NCBI RefSeq assembly: GCF_003626635.1
Contig: NZ_RAZT01000009.1
Coordinates: 308,724-372,723 of the forward strand
Length of the DNA stretch: 64,000 nucleotides
DNA from: Micromonospora musae
GTDB taxonomy: Bacteria > Actinomycetota > Actinomycetes > Mycobacteriales > Micromonosporaceae
Reading direction: 5' to 3'
Part shown: positions 26,918-34,983 of the stretch, in pieces
How the letters are laid out: the number at the start of each line of letters is the position of its first letter
How positions within the stretch are numbered: position 1 is the stretch's first letter
Made by a program: the position numbers and the translations under genes
The notes under the pieces: model-generated
Databases searched by the model: none
What the model was told of the DNA's origin: nothing
The model's input: only the letters and a program-made list of their open reading frames with translations

Positions 26918-27424
26918 CTACGCCCAGGGGCTGGTGACCCCGTCGAACTCCTCGAAGACCAGCCAGGTCCGGGTGGATAGCACCCCGGGGATGCTCTGGA
27001 TCCGGCCCAGCACCACGTCGCGCAGCGCCGCGTTGTCCGGCGCCCGCACCAGCGCCAGGACGTCGTGGTCGCCGCCGAGCAGTGCCGCGTGCTCGATGTA
27101 GCGCACCTGCGCCAGCTCCGCGGAGACCTCGCGCCAGGTGTTCTGCTCGATGGTCAGCGCCACGTACGCCGAGGTGCCCAGCCCCGAGGCCTCCGGCGCG
27201 ACCTGCGCCCGGAACCCGGTGATCACACCGTCGCGCAGCAGGCGTTCCACCCGGGCGTACGCGTTGGTGCGGGAGATGTGGATCCGTTCGGCGAGCGTAC
27301 GCACCGAGGTGCGCCCGTCACGAACCAGTTCGTCCAGGATCCGGCGGTCCACCTCGTCCAGCGGACGGGACGAACGTCCCGTGGCAGCGGTCGGCGTTGC
27401 TTCGGGACCGGTCGTCTGGCTCAC
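26918..27424 (-). CDS. Lrp/AsnC family transcriptional regulator
   Basis: 168 residues. N-terminal winged helix LDEVDRRILDELVRDGRTSV, RTLAERIHISRTNAYARVER and LLRDGVITGFRAQV, followed by the RAM ligand-binding domain (VALTIEQNTWREVSAELAQV, LLGGDHDVLALVRAPDNAAL). Lrp proteins respond to amino acids. It is divergent from the branched-chain 2-oxoacid dehydrogenase operon, with a 107-bp gap, and so probably controls that operon and itself in response to branched-chain amino acids. GTG start with AGAGGAG 6 nt upstream. Confidence 0.92.
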   Translation of the reverse strand: MSQTTGPEATPTAATGRSSRPLDEVDRRILDELVRDGRTSVRTLAERIHISRTNAYARVERLLRDGVITGFRAQVAPEASGLGTSAYVALTIEQNTWREVSAELAQVRYIEHAALLGGDHDVLALVRAPDNAALRDVVLGRIQSIPGVLSTRTWLVFEEFDGVTSPWA

Positions 27425-27531
27425 CGAGACTCCTCTCGCGTGCCGTTTGTCTCACGTTCATGGTGGATCTTGAGCAAAACATCCGCAAGGCTGGAGCATA
27501 GGGCCACCACACGTCCCAGGAGGTCCCCGCC

Positions 27532-28698
27532 GTGACGACCACACCCCAGGCGGTCCGCAGGGCATCCCCGCGCAACCGCCGTCGGCCGGCCACCCCGGCC
27601 GATCCCGCCCGTCCGCTGCTGCCCGGCGCGCAGCCGGTGAGCCTGCTCGACCCGAGCGGCGCGCCGCTGCCCGCCCGCACCGACTACCCCGAGCCCCCCG
27701 GCGACCTCCTGCGGGAGCTCTACCGCCGGATGGTCATCGGTCGCCGCTTCGACACCCAGGCCACCGCGCTCACCAAGCAGGGCCGGCTCGCGGTCTACCC
27801 GTCCTCCCGCGGCCAGGAGGCCTGCCAGGTAGGGGCGGTGCTCGCCGTACGCGACACCGACTGGGTCTTCCCGACCTACCGGGAGTCGATGGCGCTCGTC
27901 TCGCGCGGGCTCGACCCCGTCGAGGTGCTGACGCTGCTGCGCGGCGACTGGCACTGCGGTTACGACCCGGCCGCCCGGTTCACCGCGCCGCAGTGCACCC
28001 CGCTCGCCACCCAGTGCGTGCACGCCGCCGGTCTCGCCTACGGCGAGGCGCACCAGGGGCGCGACACCGTGGCGCTGGCCTTCATCGGCGACGGCGCCAC
28101 CAGCGAGGGCGACTTCCACGAGGGGATCAACTTCGCCGCCGTCTTCAAGGCGCCGGTGGTCTACTTCGTGCAGAACAACCAGTACGCGATCAGCGTCCCG
28201 CTGTCCCGGCAGACCGCCGCGCCGAGCCTCGCGTACAAGGGGGCCGGCTACGGCGTGCCGAGCGAGCAGGTCGACGGCAACGACCCGGTCGCCGTGCTCG
28301 CCGTGCTCACCCGCGCGGTGGAGCACGCCCGCGCCGGCAACGGGCCGTTCCTGGTCGAGGCGCACACCTACCGGATGGAGCCGCACACCAACGCCGACGA
28401 CGCCAACCGCTACCGCGACGGCGCGGAGGTCGACGCGTGGCGGGACCGGGACCCGATCGCGCGGCTGGAGAAGTACCTGCGCGACCGGGACGAGCTGGAC
28501 GACGACGGGGTCGCCGCCGTGGCCGCCGAGGCCGAGGCCTACGCGGCCGACGTGCGCGAGCGGATGAACGCGCAGCCAACCGTCGACCCGCTGAGCCTCT
28601 TCGACCACGTGTACGCGCAGCCCACGCCGCAGCTGATCGAGCAGCGCGAGCAGGTCCGCGCCGAGCTGGCGGCGGCCGAGCAGGAGGGGGACGCCTGA
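27532..28698 (+). CDS. bkdA: Branched-chain 2-oxoacid dehydrogenase E1 alpha
   Basis: 388 residues. TPP-dependent E1 alpha subunit: YRRMVIGRRFDTQATALTKQ and AVYPSSRGQEACQVGAVLAV, the TPP/Mg motif GDGATSEGDFHEGINFAAVF...VQNNQYAIS, and EAHTYRMEPHTNADD in the phosphorylation-loop region. With E1 beta it decarboxylates branched-chain 2-oxoacids and hands the acyl group to the lipoyl domain of E2. Branched-chain substrate preference is inferred from the Lrp neighbour and sequence type. GTG start with AGGAGG 7 nt upstream. Confidence 0.92.
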   Translation: MTTTPQAVRRASPRNRRRPATPADPARPLLPGAQPVSLLDPSGAPLPARTDYPEPPGDLLRELYRRMVIGRRFDTQATALTKQGRLAVYPSSRGQEACQVGAVLAVRDTDWVFPTYRESMALVSRGLDPVEVLTLLRGDWHCGYDPAARFTAPQCTPLATQCVHAAGLAYGEAHQGRDTVALAFIGDGATSEGDFHEGINFAAVFKAPVVYFVQNNQYAISVPLSRQTAAPSLAYKGAGYGVPSEQVDGNDPVAVLAVLTRAVEHARAGNGPFLVEAHTYRMEPHTNADDANRYRDGAEVDAWRDRDPIARLEKYLRDRDELDDDGVAAVAAEAEAYAADVRERMNAQPTVDPLSLFDHVYAQPTPQLIEQREQVRAELAAAEQEGDA

Positions 28699-29714
28699 TG
28701 GCCACCACCATGGCGAAGGCGCTCAACGCCGCGCTCGCCGACGCGTTGGCCGACGACGAGCGGGTGCTCGTCTTCGGTGAGGACGTCGGCCAGCTGGGCG
28801 GCGTCTTCCGGATCACCGACGGTCTCCAGGCCCGGTTCGGCGACAAGCGCTGCTTCGACACCCCGCTCGCAGAGGCCGGCATCGTCGGCTTCGCGGTCGG
28901 CCTGGCCATGTCGGGGCTGCGGCCGGTGGTCGAGATGCAGTTCGACGCCTTCGCGTACCCGGCCTTCGAGCAGATCGCCTCGCACGTGGCGAAGCTGCGC
29001 AACCGCACCCGGGGCGCGCTCAGCGTGCCGATCGTGATCCGGGTGCCGTACGCGGGTGGGATCGGCGGCGTCGAGCACCACAGCGACTCCAGCGAGGCTT
29101 ACTACGCGCACACCCCGGGGCTCAAGGTGGTCACGCCGGCCACCGTCGACGACGCGTACTCGCTGCTCCGCGAGGCGATCGACGACCCCGACCCGGTCGT
29201 CTTCATGGAGCCGAAGAAGCTCTACTTCGCCAGCGGCGAGGCCGAGCTGCCGACGCGTACCGCGCCGTTCGGCCGCGCCGTCGTGCGCCGCCCCGGCCGG
29301 GACGCCACGCTGATCGCGTACGGGCCGTCGGTGCCGGTCGCGCTGGAGGCCGCCGAGGCCGCCCGCGAGGAGGGCTGGGATCTCGAGGTGGTCGACGTAC
29401 GCACCATCGTCCCGTTCGACGACGAGACGGTGACCGCCTCGGTGCGCCGTACCGGCCGGTGCGTGGTGATCCAGGAGGCCCAGGGCTTCGCGGGTGTCGG
29501 CGCCGAGATCGCCGCCCGGGTGCAGGAGCGCTGCTTCCACGCCCTGCACGCCCCGGTGCTGCGCGTCTCCGGCCTGGACATCCCGTACCCGGCCCCCATG
29601 CTGGAGCACACCCACCTGCCCGGCGTGGACCGGGTGCTCGACGCGGTCGCCCGCCTGCAGTGGGATGACCAGCCGGACCCGCGCTGGCTCCCCGCCCCCG
29701 AGGCGGCGGCATGA
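28698..29714 (+). CDS. bkdB: Branched-chain 2-oxoacid dehydrogenase E1 beta
   Basis: 338 residues. Transketolase-like E1 beta: VLVFGEDVGQLGGVFRITDG, FDTPLAEAGIVGFAVGLAMS, PVVEMQFDAFAYPAFEQIAS, then GVEHHSDSSEAYYAHTPGLK and the C-terminal domain ending in GLDIPYPAPMLEHTHLP. It forms an alpha2-beta2 heterotetramer with E1 alpha. Its ATG overlaps the E1 alpha stop by one base (TGATG), so the two are coupled. Its own stop overlaps an ATG of a 27-codon reading frame at 29711. Confidence 0.93.
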   Translation: MATTMAKALNAALADALADDERVLVFGEDVGQLGGVFRITDGLQARFGDKRCFDTPLAEAGIVGFAVGLAMSGLRPVVEMQFDAFAYPAFEQIASHVAKLRNRTRGALSVPIVIRVPYAGGIGGVEHHSDSSEAYYAHTPGLKVVTPATVDDAYSLLREAIDDPDPVVFMEPKKLYFASGEAELPTRTAPFGRAVVRRPGRDATLIAYGPSVPVALEAAEAAREEGWDLEVVDVRTIVPFDDETVTASVRRTGRCVVIQEAQGFAGVGAEIAARVQERCFHALHAPVLRVSGLDIPYPAPMLEHTHLPGVDRVLDAVARLQWDDQPDPRWLPAPEAAA

Positions 29715-29802
29715 GCGAGCGGAGCGAGCGAATCGTCGGGCGCAGTGCGGTGGTGCCTCATGCCGCTGCCGACCGGAGGGAGGCAACGGCATGAGCGAGC
29801 GG
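29709..29802 (+). repeat. 14-bp direct repeat flanking the micro-ORF
   Basis: GCATGAGCGAGCGG occurs at 29709-29722 and again at 29789-29802, 80 bp apart. The second copy is the start of the E2 gene. This is a start-codon-containing element of the kind seen repeatedly in Micromonospora-type genomes. Confidence 0.6.
29711..29794 (+). CDS. 27-aa coupled micro-ORF between E1 beta and E2
   Basis: The frame starting at ATG 29711 overlaps the E1 beta stop (ATGA at 29711-29714). It runs for 27 codons (beginning MSERSERIVGRSAVVPHAAA) and ends in a TGA that overlaps the ATG of the E2 gene (ATGA at 29791-29794). Its first 12 bases repeat the first 12 of the E2 gene, so it looks like a duplicated start with spacer. 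It would let ribosomes re-initiate from E1 beta into E2. Whether the peptide is made is unknown. GGAGGGAGG before the E2 start lies inside it. Confidence 0.45.
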   Translation: MSERSERIVGRSAVVPHAAADRREATA

Positions 29803-31146
29803 GTTTTTCTCCTGCCCGACCTCGGCGAGGGGCTCAGTGAGGCGGAGATCGTCGAGTGGCGGGTCGCGGTCGGCGACACGGTGACGGTGGACCAGACCGT
29901 CGTCGAGGTGGAGACCGCCAAGGCCGTCGTCGACGTGCCCTGCCCGTACGCCGGGCGAGTGGTCGCGCTGCACGGTGCTCCCGGCGAGGCCCGCCCGGTC
30001 GGCCAGCCGCTGATCACGATCGCGACGTCGGACGGCGCGGCGGCCGCGCCCGACAGCACCCCCGAGCCTCCCGGCCACGCCACCTACCGCGAGGAGGAGC
30101 GGGCCGGCTCGGGCAACGTCCTGGTCGGCTACGGCACCGGGCACGGGCCGGGACGTCGCCGCCGCAGGTCACGGCTCGCGGTCGCGCCGGAGCCGGCCGC
30201 CGTCGTGGCCCCGGAACCGGTCGCCGTCGCGGCCCCGCGTCCAGCGGCCGCGGTCGGGTCCACGGGCGACGTCGCGCCGCTGGTCATCTCGCCGATCGTC
30301 CGGCGGCTGGCCCGCGAGCACGGGATCGACCTCGCCACCCTGACCGGCAGCGGCCGCGGGGGAGTCGTCCGCCGCGCCGACGTGGAGGCCGCCCGTACGG
30401 CGGTCGTGGCCGCACCGCGCGCGGTGCCGCAGCCGTCGGCGGGTGGCGACGGCGAGGACCTGGTCATTCCGCTGACGGGCATCCGCAAGGCGATCGCCGA
30501 CAAGCTCTCCCGCAGCCGGCGGGAGATCCCCGAGGTGACGATCTGGGTCGACGCGGACGCCACCGCCCTGCTGGAGACGCGCGCCGCGATCAACGCCGCC
30601 CGTCCGGAGCAGCCGGTCAGCGTCCTCGCCCTGCTGGCCCGGATCTGCCTCTCCGGTCTGCGCCGCTATCCGCAGCTGAACGCCCGGGTGGACACCGAGG
30701 GGCAGCGGATCCTCCAGTCCGCGGGCGTGCACCTGGGTATCGCCGCGCAGACCGATCGGGGCCTCGTCGTCCCGGTGGTACGCGACGCCCAGCGGCTGAC
30801 CACCGCGGAGCTCGCCGTCGAGCTGGCCGAGACGACGGCCGCGGCACGGGCGGGCACGCTGGCGCCGGCGCGGCTCACCGGTGGCACCTTCACTTTGAAC
30901 AACTACGGGGTGTTCGGTGTGGACGGCTCGACGCCGATCATCAACCACCCGGAGGCGGCGCTGCTCGGGGTGGGGCGGATCGTGGACAAGCCGTGGGTGG
31001 TCGACGGAGAGCTCGCGGTCCGCAAGGTCGTGCAGCTCAGCCTCACCTTCGACCACCGGGTCTGCGACGGCGGGGTCGCGGGCGGCTTCCTGCGGCACGT
31101 CGCCGACTGCGTGGAGCAGCCCGCGCTGCTGATCGCGGCCGTCTGA
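29791..31146 (+). CDS. bkdC: Branched-chain 2-oxoacid dehydrogenase E2 (dihydrolipoyl acyltransferase)
   Basis: 451 residues. Lipoyl domain at residues 1-80, with Lys44 in VEVETAKAVVDV as the lipoylation site. A Pro/Ala-rich hinge follows. The peripheral-subunit-binding domain (ISPIVRRLAREHGIDLATLT, GSGRGGVVRRADVEAA) lies at about 167-203. The catalytic domain ends with LTFDHRVCDGG, where His422 and Asp426 match the DHRxxDG motif. It transfers the acyl group to CoA. The E3 gene (lipoamide dehydrogenase) is not in this operon and must be elsewhere. Strong GGAGGGAGG before the ATG. Confidence 0.94.
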   Translation: MSERVFLLPDLGEGLSEAEIVEWRVAVGDTVTVDQTVVEVETAKAVVDVPCPYAGRVVALHGAPGEARPVGQPLITIATSDGAAAAPDSTPEPPGHATYREEERAGSGNVLVGYGTGHGPGRRRRRSRLAVAPEPAAVVAPEPVAVAAPRPAAAVGSTGDVAPLVISPIVRRLAREHGIDLATLTGSGRGGVVRRADVEAARTAVVAAPRAVPQPSAGGDGEDLVIPLTGIRKAIADKLSRSRREIPEVTIWVDADATALLETRAAINAARPEQPVSVLALLARICLSGLRRYPQLNARVDTEGQRILQSAGVHLGIAAQTDRGLVVPVVRDAQRLTTAELAVELAETTAAARAGTLAPARLTGGTFTLNNYGVFGVDGSTPIINHPEAALLGVGRIVDKPWVVDGELAVRKVVQLSLTFDHRVCDGGVAGGFLRHVADCVEQPALLIAAV

Positions 31147-31156
31147 GGTACGCGCG

Positions 31157-31188
31157 GAAGGGCCGGCACCTCGCGGTGCCGGCCCTTC
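31157..31188 (+). terminator. Terminator of the bkd operon
   Basis: A 14-bp stem, GAAGGGCCGGCACC (31157-31170) and GGTGCCGGCCCTTC (31175-31188), with loop TCGC. It starts 10 bp after the E2 stop. Confidence 0.85.
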
Positions 31189-31254
31189 GGTCGTGGTGGC
31201 CGTGCCGCCGGGCTGCGCGGTGGTGGCCCGGTGTGCCGGGCCACCACCTGCGGA

Positions 31255-33354
31255 TCAGCGGGCGCTACCGCCCGGGGTGAGCACCACCTCGGCGCTGCCC
31301 GTCTGCGGCGGCACACCCGGGTCGGTGGGCGCGTCGGTGTACTCGGCGACGAAGACCGCCCGCAGGTTGTCGGCGCCGCCGTGACCGGGGTCGAGGAAGG
31401 TGGTGATGCTGCCGGTGCAGCCGGTCGCGGTCGAGAGCGGGTGCCCGTGCTCGTCGTGGCCGAGGATGTACGTCACCTGCACCCGCGAGCAGTCGACCGG
31501 CAGGTCGTCGGTCACCCGCACCTCGAAGCTGACGGTCTGGCCGAACTCGAAGGGCTGCCCCTCGGTCGGGGTCACGAACTCGACGATCGGTGCCCGCGGC
31601 CCCACCAGCAGCGGCAGCGTGGCCGCGGCCGAACGCCCGGTGCTGTCGGTGACCTTCACCGTCGGGTTGTACTGGCCGTTCGCCTGGTAGGTCCAGGTCG
31701 GGTTCGGGTCGGTGGAGTCGACCGAGCCGTCGGCGTTGAAGTCCCAGGCGTAGCGCAGCCGGTCGCCGTCCGGGTCGACGGTGCCCGCGCTGGAGAAGCG
31801 CACCGTCAGCGGCGCCTGCCCGACGGTCGGGTCGGCGCTGATCTGCGGGATCGGCGTGCGGTTGCCCCGGACGAAGTCGATCCGGGAGAGCTGCGCGTCC
31901 GGGTTCTCGGCGAAGTACCCGTCGCCGTACTCCAGCACGTAGAGCGCGCCGTCCGGGCCGAACTCCAGGTCCATCGGGTTGTCGACGACCAAGGACGGGG
32001 CCACCGGACGGATGTCGCGTACCTCGCCCCGGTCGTCGAGGCGGAACTCCTTGATGTAGTCCCGGGTCCACTCGTAGAACAGCGGCACGCCGTCGTAGTA
32101 GGCGGGCCAGCGGGTCCGCGACGTGTTCCGCCCGTCGTAGTCGTACGCCGGGCCGCCCATCGGGCCGATGCCGCCGGTGCCGAGCTGCGGGAACTCGCCG
32201 GAGGCGGCGGACGGGTACCAGACCTGCGGGGCCTCCACCGGCGGCAGCCGGCGCTGCCCGGTGTTGTGCGGCGAGTCGTTGACGAGCCGGTCGCAGTCGA
32301 ACTTCCTGCCCGGGGTGTTGGTCGCGAAGTCGAAGTCGCGGTACGGCAGGTCCGGGGTGGCGCAGTACGGCCAGCCGTAGTTGGCCGGCTTGTCGACGAC
32401 CATCCAGCGGCCGTGTCCGGCCGGCCCGCGGTCCGGGTTCGACGACCCGGCGTCGGGGGAGTAGTCGGCCAGGTAGACGTCGTCGGTACGGCGGTCGACG
32501 GCGAACCGGAACGGGTTGCGCAGCCCCATCGCGTAGATCTCGGGACGGGTCTTCGCGGTGCCCGGCTTGAACAGGTTGCCCGCCGGCACCGTGTAGCCGC
32601 CGCCCGGCTTCACCTTGATCCGCAGCAGCTTGCCCCGCAGGTCGTTCGTGTTGCCCGAGGTGCGCTGCGCGTCGAACGCGGGGTTCCGGTCGGCCCGCTC
32701 GTCGATCGGGGTGTAGCCGTCGGAGAAGAACGGGTTGGTGTCGTCACCGGTGGAGAGGTAGAGGTTGCCCTTGCTGTCGAACTCGATCTGGCCGCCGACG
32801 TGGCAGCAGATGCCCCGGTCGACGGGCACGTCGATGATCTTCTGCTCGGTGGCGAGGTTGAGCTTCATCCCCTCGAGCTTGAACCGGGACAGCCGCAGCG
32901 CGCCGCGGAACCGCTGCCAGTCCGCCTCGGTGCCGACGAAGGGCGCGTCACCCTCGTTGACGTCCGGCGTGCTCGGGTCGTCGGCAGGGGTGTCACCGGG
33001 CGGGGAGTAGTAGAGGTAGACCCACTTGTTGCTGGCGAAGTCCGGGTCGATGGCGATGCCCTGCAGGCCCTCCTCGTCGTGCTCGTAGACGGGGACGTCG
33101 GCGGCGAGGGTGTTCAGGCCGGTACGCGGGTCGTGGATGCGGACCTCGCCGGTGCGCGCGGTGTGCAGCACCCGCAGGTCGGGCAGGACGGCGAGACTCA
33201 CCGGCTCGCCCGGGAAGTCGTTGAGCGTGACCTTCTGGAAGCTGGAGTCCGGCGGCGCGGCGGGTGCGGGCGCGGCGGCCGACGACGCGGCCGGCGCGCC
33301 CAGGCCGGCGGTGACCAGCGCCAGCGCGGACAGGATGGCGATCCTTCTCTTCAC
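31255..33354 (-). CDS. Secreted PQQ-type sugar dehydrogenase with PKD domain
   Basis: 699 residues with an N-terminal signal peptide (MKRRIAILSALALVTAGLGA). The glucose/sorbosone dehydrogenase beta-propeller is visible: VSLAVLPDLRVLHTARTG, GLQGIAIDPDFASNKWVYLY, CCHVGGQIEFDSKGNLYLST, and then YAMGLRNPFRFAVDRRTDDV. The C-terminal part (about residues 530-600) is a PKD domain with PTVRFSSAGTVDPDGDRLRY-like sequence and FNADGSVDSTDPNPTWTY. Such enzymes oxidise sugars with PQQ in the cell wall space. GTG at 33354 has GGGGGAACC upstream. The Tat-exported sugar isomerase gene is 23 bp upstream, so they probably form one unit. Confidence 0.88.
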   Translation of the reverse strand: MKRRIAILSALALVTAGLGAPAASSAAAPAPAAPPDSSFQKVTLNDFPGEPVSLAVLPDLRVLHTARTGEVRIHDPRTGLNTLAADVPVYEHDEEGLQGIAIDPDFASNKWVYLYYSPPGDTPADDPSTPDVNEGDAPFVGTEADWQRFRGALRLSRFKLEGMKLNLATEQKIIDVPVDRGICCHVGGQIEFDSKGNLYLSTGDDTNPFFSDGYTPIDERADRNPAFDAQRTSGNTNDLRGKLLRIKVKPGGGYTVPAGNLFKPGTAKTRPEIYAMGLRNPFRFAVDRRTDDVYLADYSPDAGSSNPDRGPAGHGRWMVVDKPANYGWPYCATPDLPYRDFDFATNTPGRKFDCDRLVNDSPHNTGQRRLPPVEAPQVWYPSAASGEFPQLGTGGIGPMGGPAYDYDGRNTSRTRWPAYYDGVPLFYEWTRDYIKEFRLDDRGEVRDIRPVAPSLVVDNPMDLEFGPDGALYVLEYGDGYFAENPDAQLSRIDFVRGNRTPIPQISADPTVGQAPLTVRFSSAGTVDPDGDRLRYAWDFNADGSVDSTDPNPTWTYQANGQYNPTVKVTDSTGRSAAATLPLLVGPRAPIVEFVTPTEGQPFEFGQTVSFEVRVTDDLPVDCSRVQVTYILGHDEHGHPLSTATGCTGSITTFLDPGHGGADNLRAVFVAEYTDAPTDPGVPPQTGSAEVVLTPGGSAR

Positions 33355-33377
33355 GGTGGTTCCCCCGGGGGTCGTGG

Positions 33378-34340
33378 TCAGTAACGGAGAGACGCGAGGT
33401 AGTCGAAGCCGACGCGGGCGGTCTCCAGCGCGTCGGCGGGCGCGCGCGGCGGAGTGCCGGCGTCGTCGCGCTCCACGATGTACTCCTCGATACCGGCCTC
33501 CCGCTCGTGCGCGAAGATCCGGCCGAAGTCGATGAGGCCGTCGCCGAGGTCGGCGAAGCTCGCCTCGGTGTCCATGTCCTTGACGTGGACCTGGCGGATC
33601 CGGCCCCGGTGGGCGCGGATCAGGTCGATGGGGTCCTGCGCGCCGCGCCACGCCCAGAAGAGGTCCAGTTCGAAGTGGACCAGCCGCGGGTCGGTCTCGC
33701 CGGTGAGGATGGCGAAGCCGGTTCCACCGCCGGTCAGCGGGACGAACTCGAGTTGGTGGTTGTGGTAGCCGAACTCCAGGCCGGCGCGCTCGGCCAGGCG
33801 GCCGGCGCGGTTGAGGTCACGCGCGAGCGCCCGGTAGACCTGCGGGTCGCGGATCGGCTGCCCCGCGGAGTCCAGTCCGAACCACGGGTGCACGATCTTC
33901 CGGCAGCCGACCGTGTTCGCCTCGTCCAGGGCGCGTTCCCAGGTGTCGGCGTCGAAGGGCTGCGGGATGCCGGTGTGGCCCGAGGTCGCGCGCAGGCCGG
34001 CCTCGTCGAGGGCGGCGCGGAACTGGGCGGCCGTGCGGCCGACGAAGCCGGCGTGCTCGACCCGCCGGTATCCGATCCGGCGCAGCGCGGTGAGCGTGCC
34101 GGGCAGGTCGGCAGCCAACTGGTCGCGCAGGGTGTAGAGCTGGATGCTGATTCGGTCGACCGGCACCCGGCGCCGGCCGCCGCCGTGGCCCGAGCCGCCG
34201 GAGGCCGACGCCGCGGAGGCGCCGAGGAGGCCGGCCGTACCGACCGCGGCGGCGGAGACGGTCGCCGCGCGGAGCAGCCCGCGTCGGCTGACCGGTTCGG
34301 CGGACCCCGGCGGCTCCGCCGGCTGTTTGCTCTGCTCCAT
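33378..34340 (-). CDS. Tat-exported sugar phosphate isomerase/epimerase-like TIM barrel
   Basis: 320 residues. Twin-arginine signal SRRGLLRAATVSAAAVGTAG near residues 18-37, followed by a mature region with RISIQLYTLRDQLAADLPG, GYRRVEHAGFVGRTAAQFRA, FGYHNHQLEFVPL, FELDLFWAWRGAQDPIDLI and QVHVKDMD. These are the landmarks of the xylose isomerase-like/AP endonuclease 2 TIM barrel with Glu, His and Asp metal ligands. It may work on 3-keto or other sugars outside the membrane together with the dehydrogenase gene just downstream. ATG at 34340 with GGGAGGGACACC upstream. Confidence 0.85.
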   Translation of the reverse strand: MEQSKQPAEPPGSAEPVSRRGLLRAATVSAAAVGTAGLLGASAASASGGSGHGGGRRRVPVDRISIQLYTLRDQLAADLPGTLTALRRIGYRRVEHAGFVGRTAAQFRAALDEAGLRATSGHTGIPQPFDADTWERALDEANTVGCRKIVHPWFGLDSAGQPIRDPQVYRALARDLNRAGRLAERAGLEFGYHNHQLEFVPLTGGGTGFAILTGETDPRLVHFELDLFWAWRGAQDPIDLIRAHRGRIRQVHVKDMDTEASFADLGDGLIDFGRIFAHEREAGIEEYIVERDDAGTPPRAPADALETARVGFDYLASLRY

Positions 34341-34593
34341 GGTGGTGTCCCTCCCTGCCGGACGCCGCTCATCCGGCGGTTGTGGGTCGACCGGCCGCCG
34401 TCTCCAGGCACGCCGGACCGGCCGGAGCGGGTCCGGCGGACGTGGCGGTCGGCGTACGGATGGAGACGAGCCCACGCGGGGCGCGCCACTGTCGGCGGGG
34501 CGGGCAGCGGATCGACCTATGGGCAACTATCTATCTGGCCCGTCACCGTACCCTTGCCGACGGTCGAAGGCAAAGGTTCTGTCTGGGGCGCCG

Positions 34594-34619
34594 AACTTTC
34601 GCTGGGGCCGACAAAAGTT
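34594..34619. promoter_or_regulatory. Possible operator in the gap upstream of the L,D-transpeptidase gene
   Basis: AACTTT (34594-34599) and AAAGTT (34614-34619) are inverted with a 14-nt spacer, in a 642-bp gap (34341-34983) between the divergent sugar isomerase and transpeptidase genes. The remaining gap holds no gene that I can support. The arms are short and this is a weak call. Confidence 0.25.
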
Positions 34620-34983
34620 GCCCGAGGCTCGCGTCCCTCGGTTCTCGATCGGCCGGATCGCCGCCATCCCGGGGCCCCGCGACGGGTGATCGGCGCGGGA
34701 TTCCTGAAGTCGACGGGCTCCGCCGACCCCCGGCTCACTCGGGTGGGGCGGTTGAATCGGGCCGGGCCGGCGCGGACGGGACGGCCCGGCCGTGTCGGCG
34801 CGCCGGGCGACCGTACCCGCCCGTCCCGCCCGATGCCGACCGCCGCCGACGATCCGTCGCTTTCGGCGCAGCGTGGCGAAATGCGACAGGTAATTGTCGT
34901 GACCTTATTTCGTGAATTGCGGGGGTAGTCGTATCGGGGTGGAGAGAATGTGCCTACGGAAGCGGAAAACGGGGGGACGCATC

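Noticed and set aside
29711..29794. Treating the E1 beta-E2 gap as an E1 beta extension
   Set aside because: The E1 beta TGA at 29712-29714 is in frame and the family ends there. The gap instead contains a separate short coupled frame.
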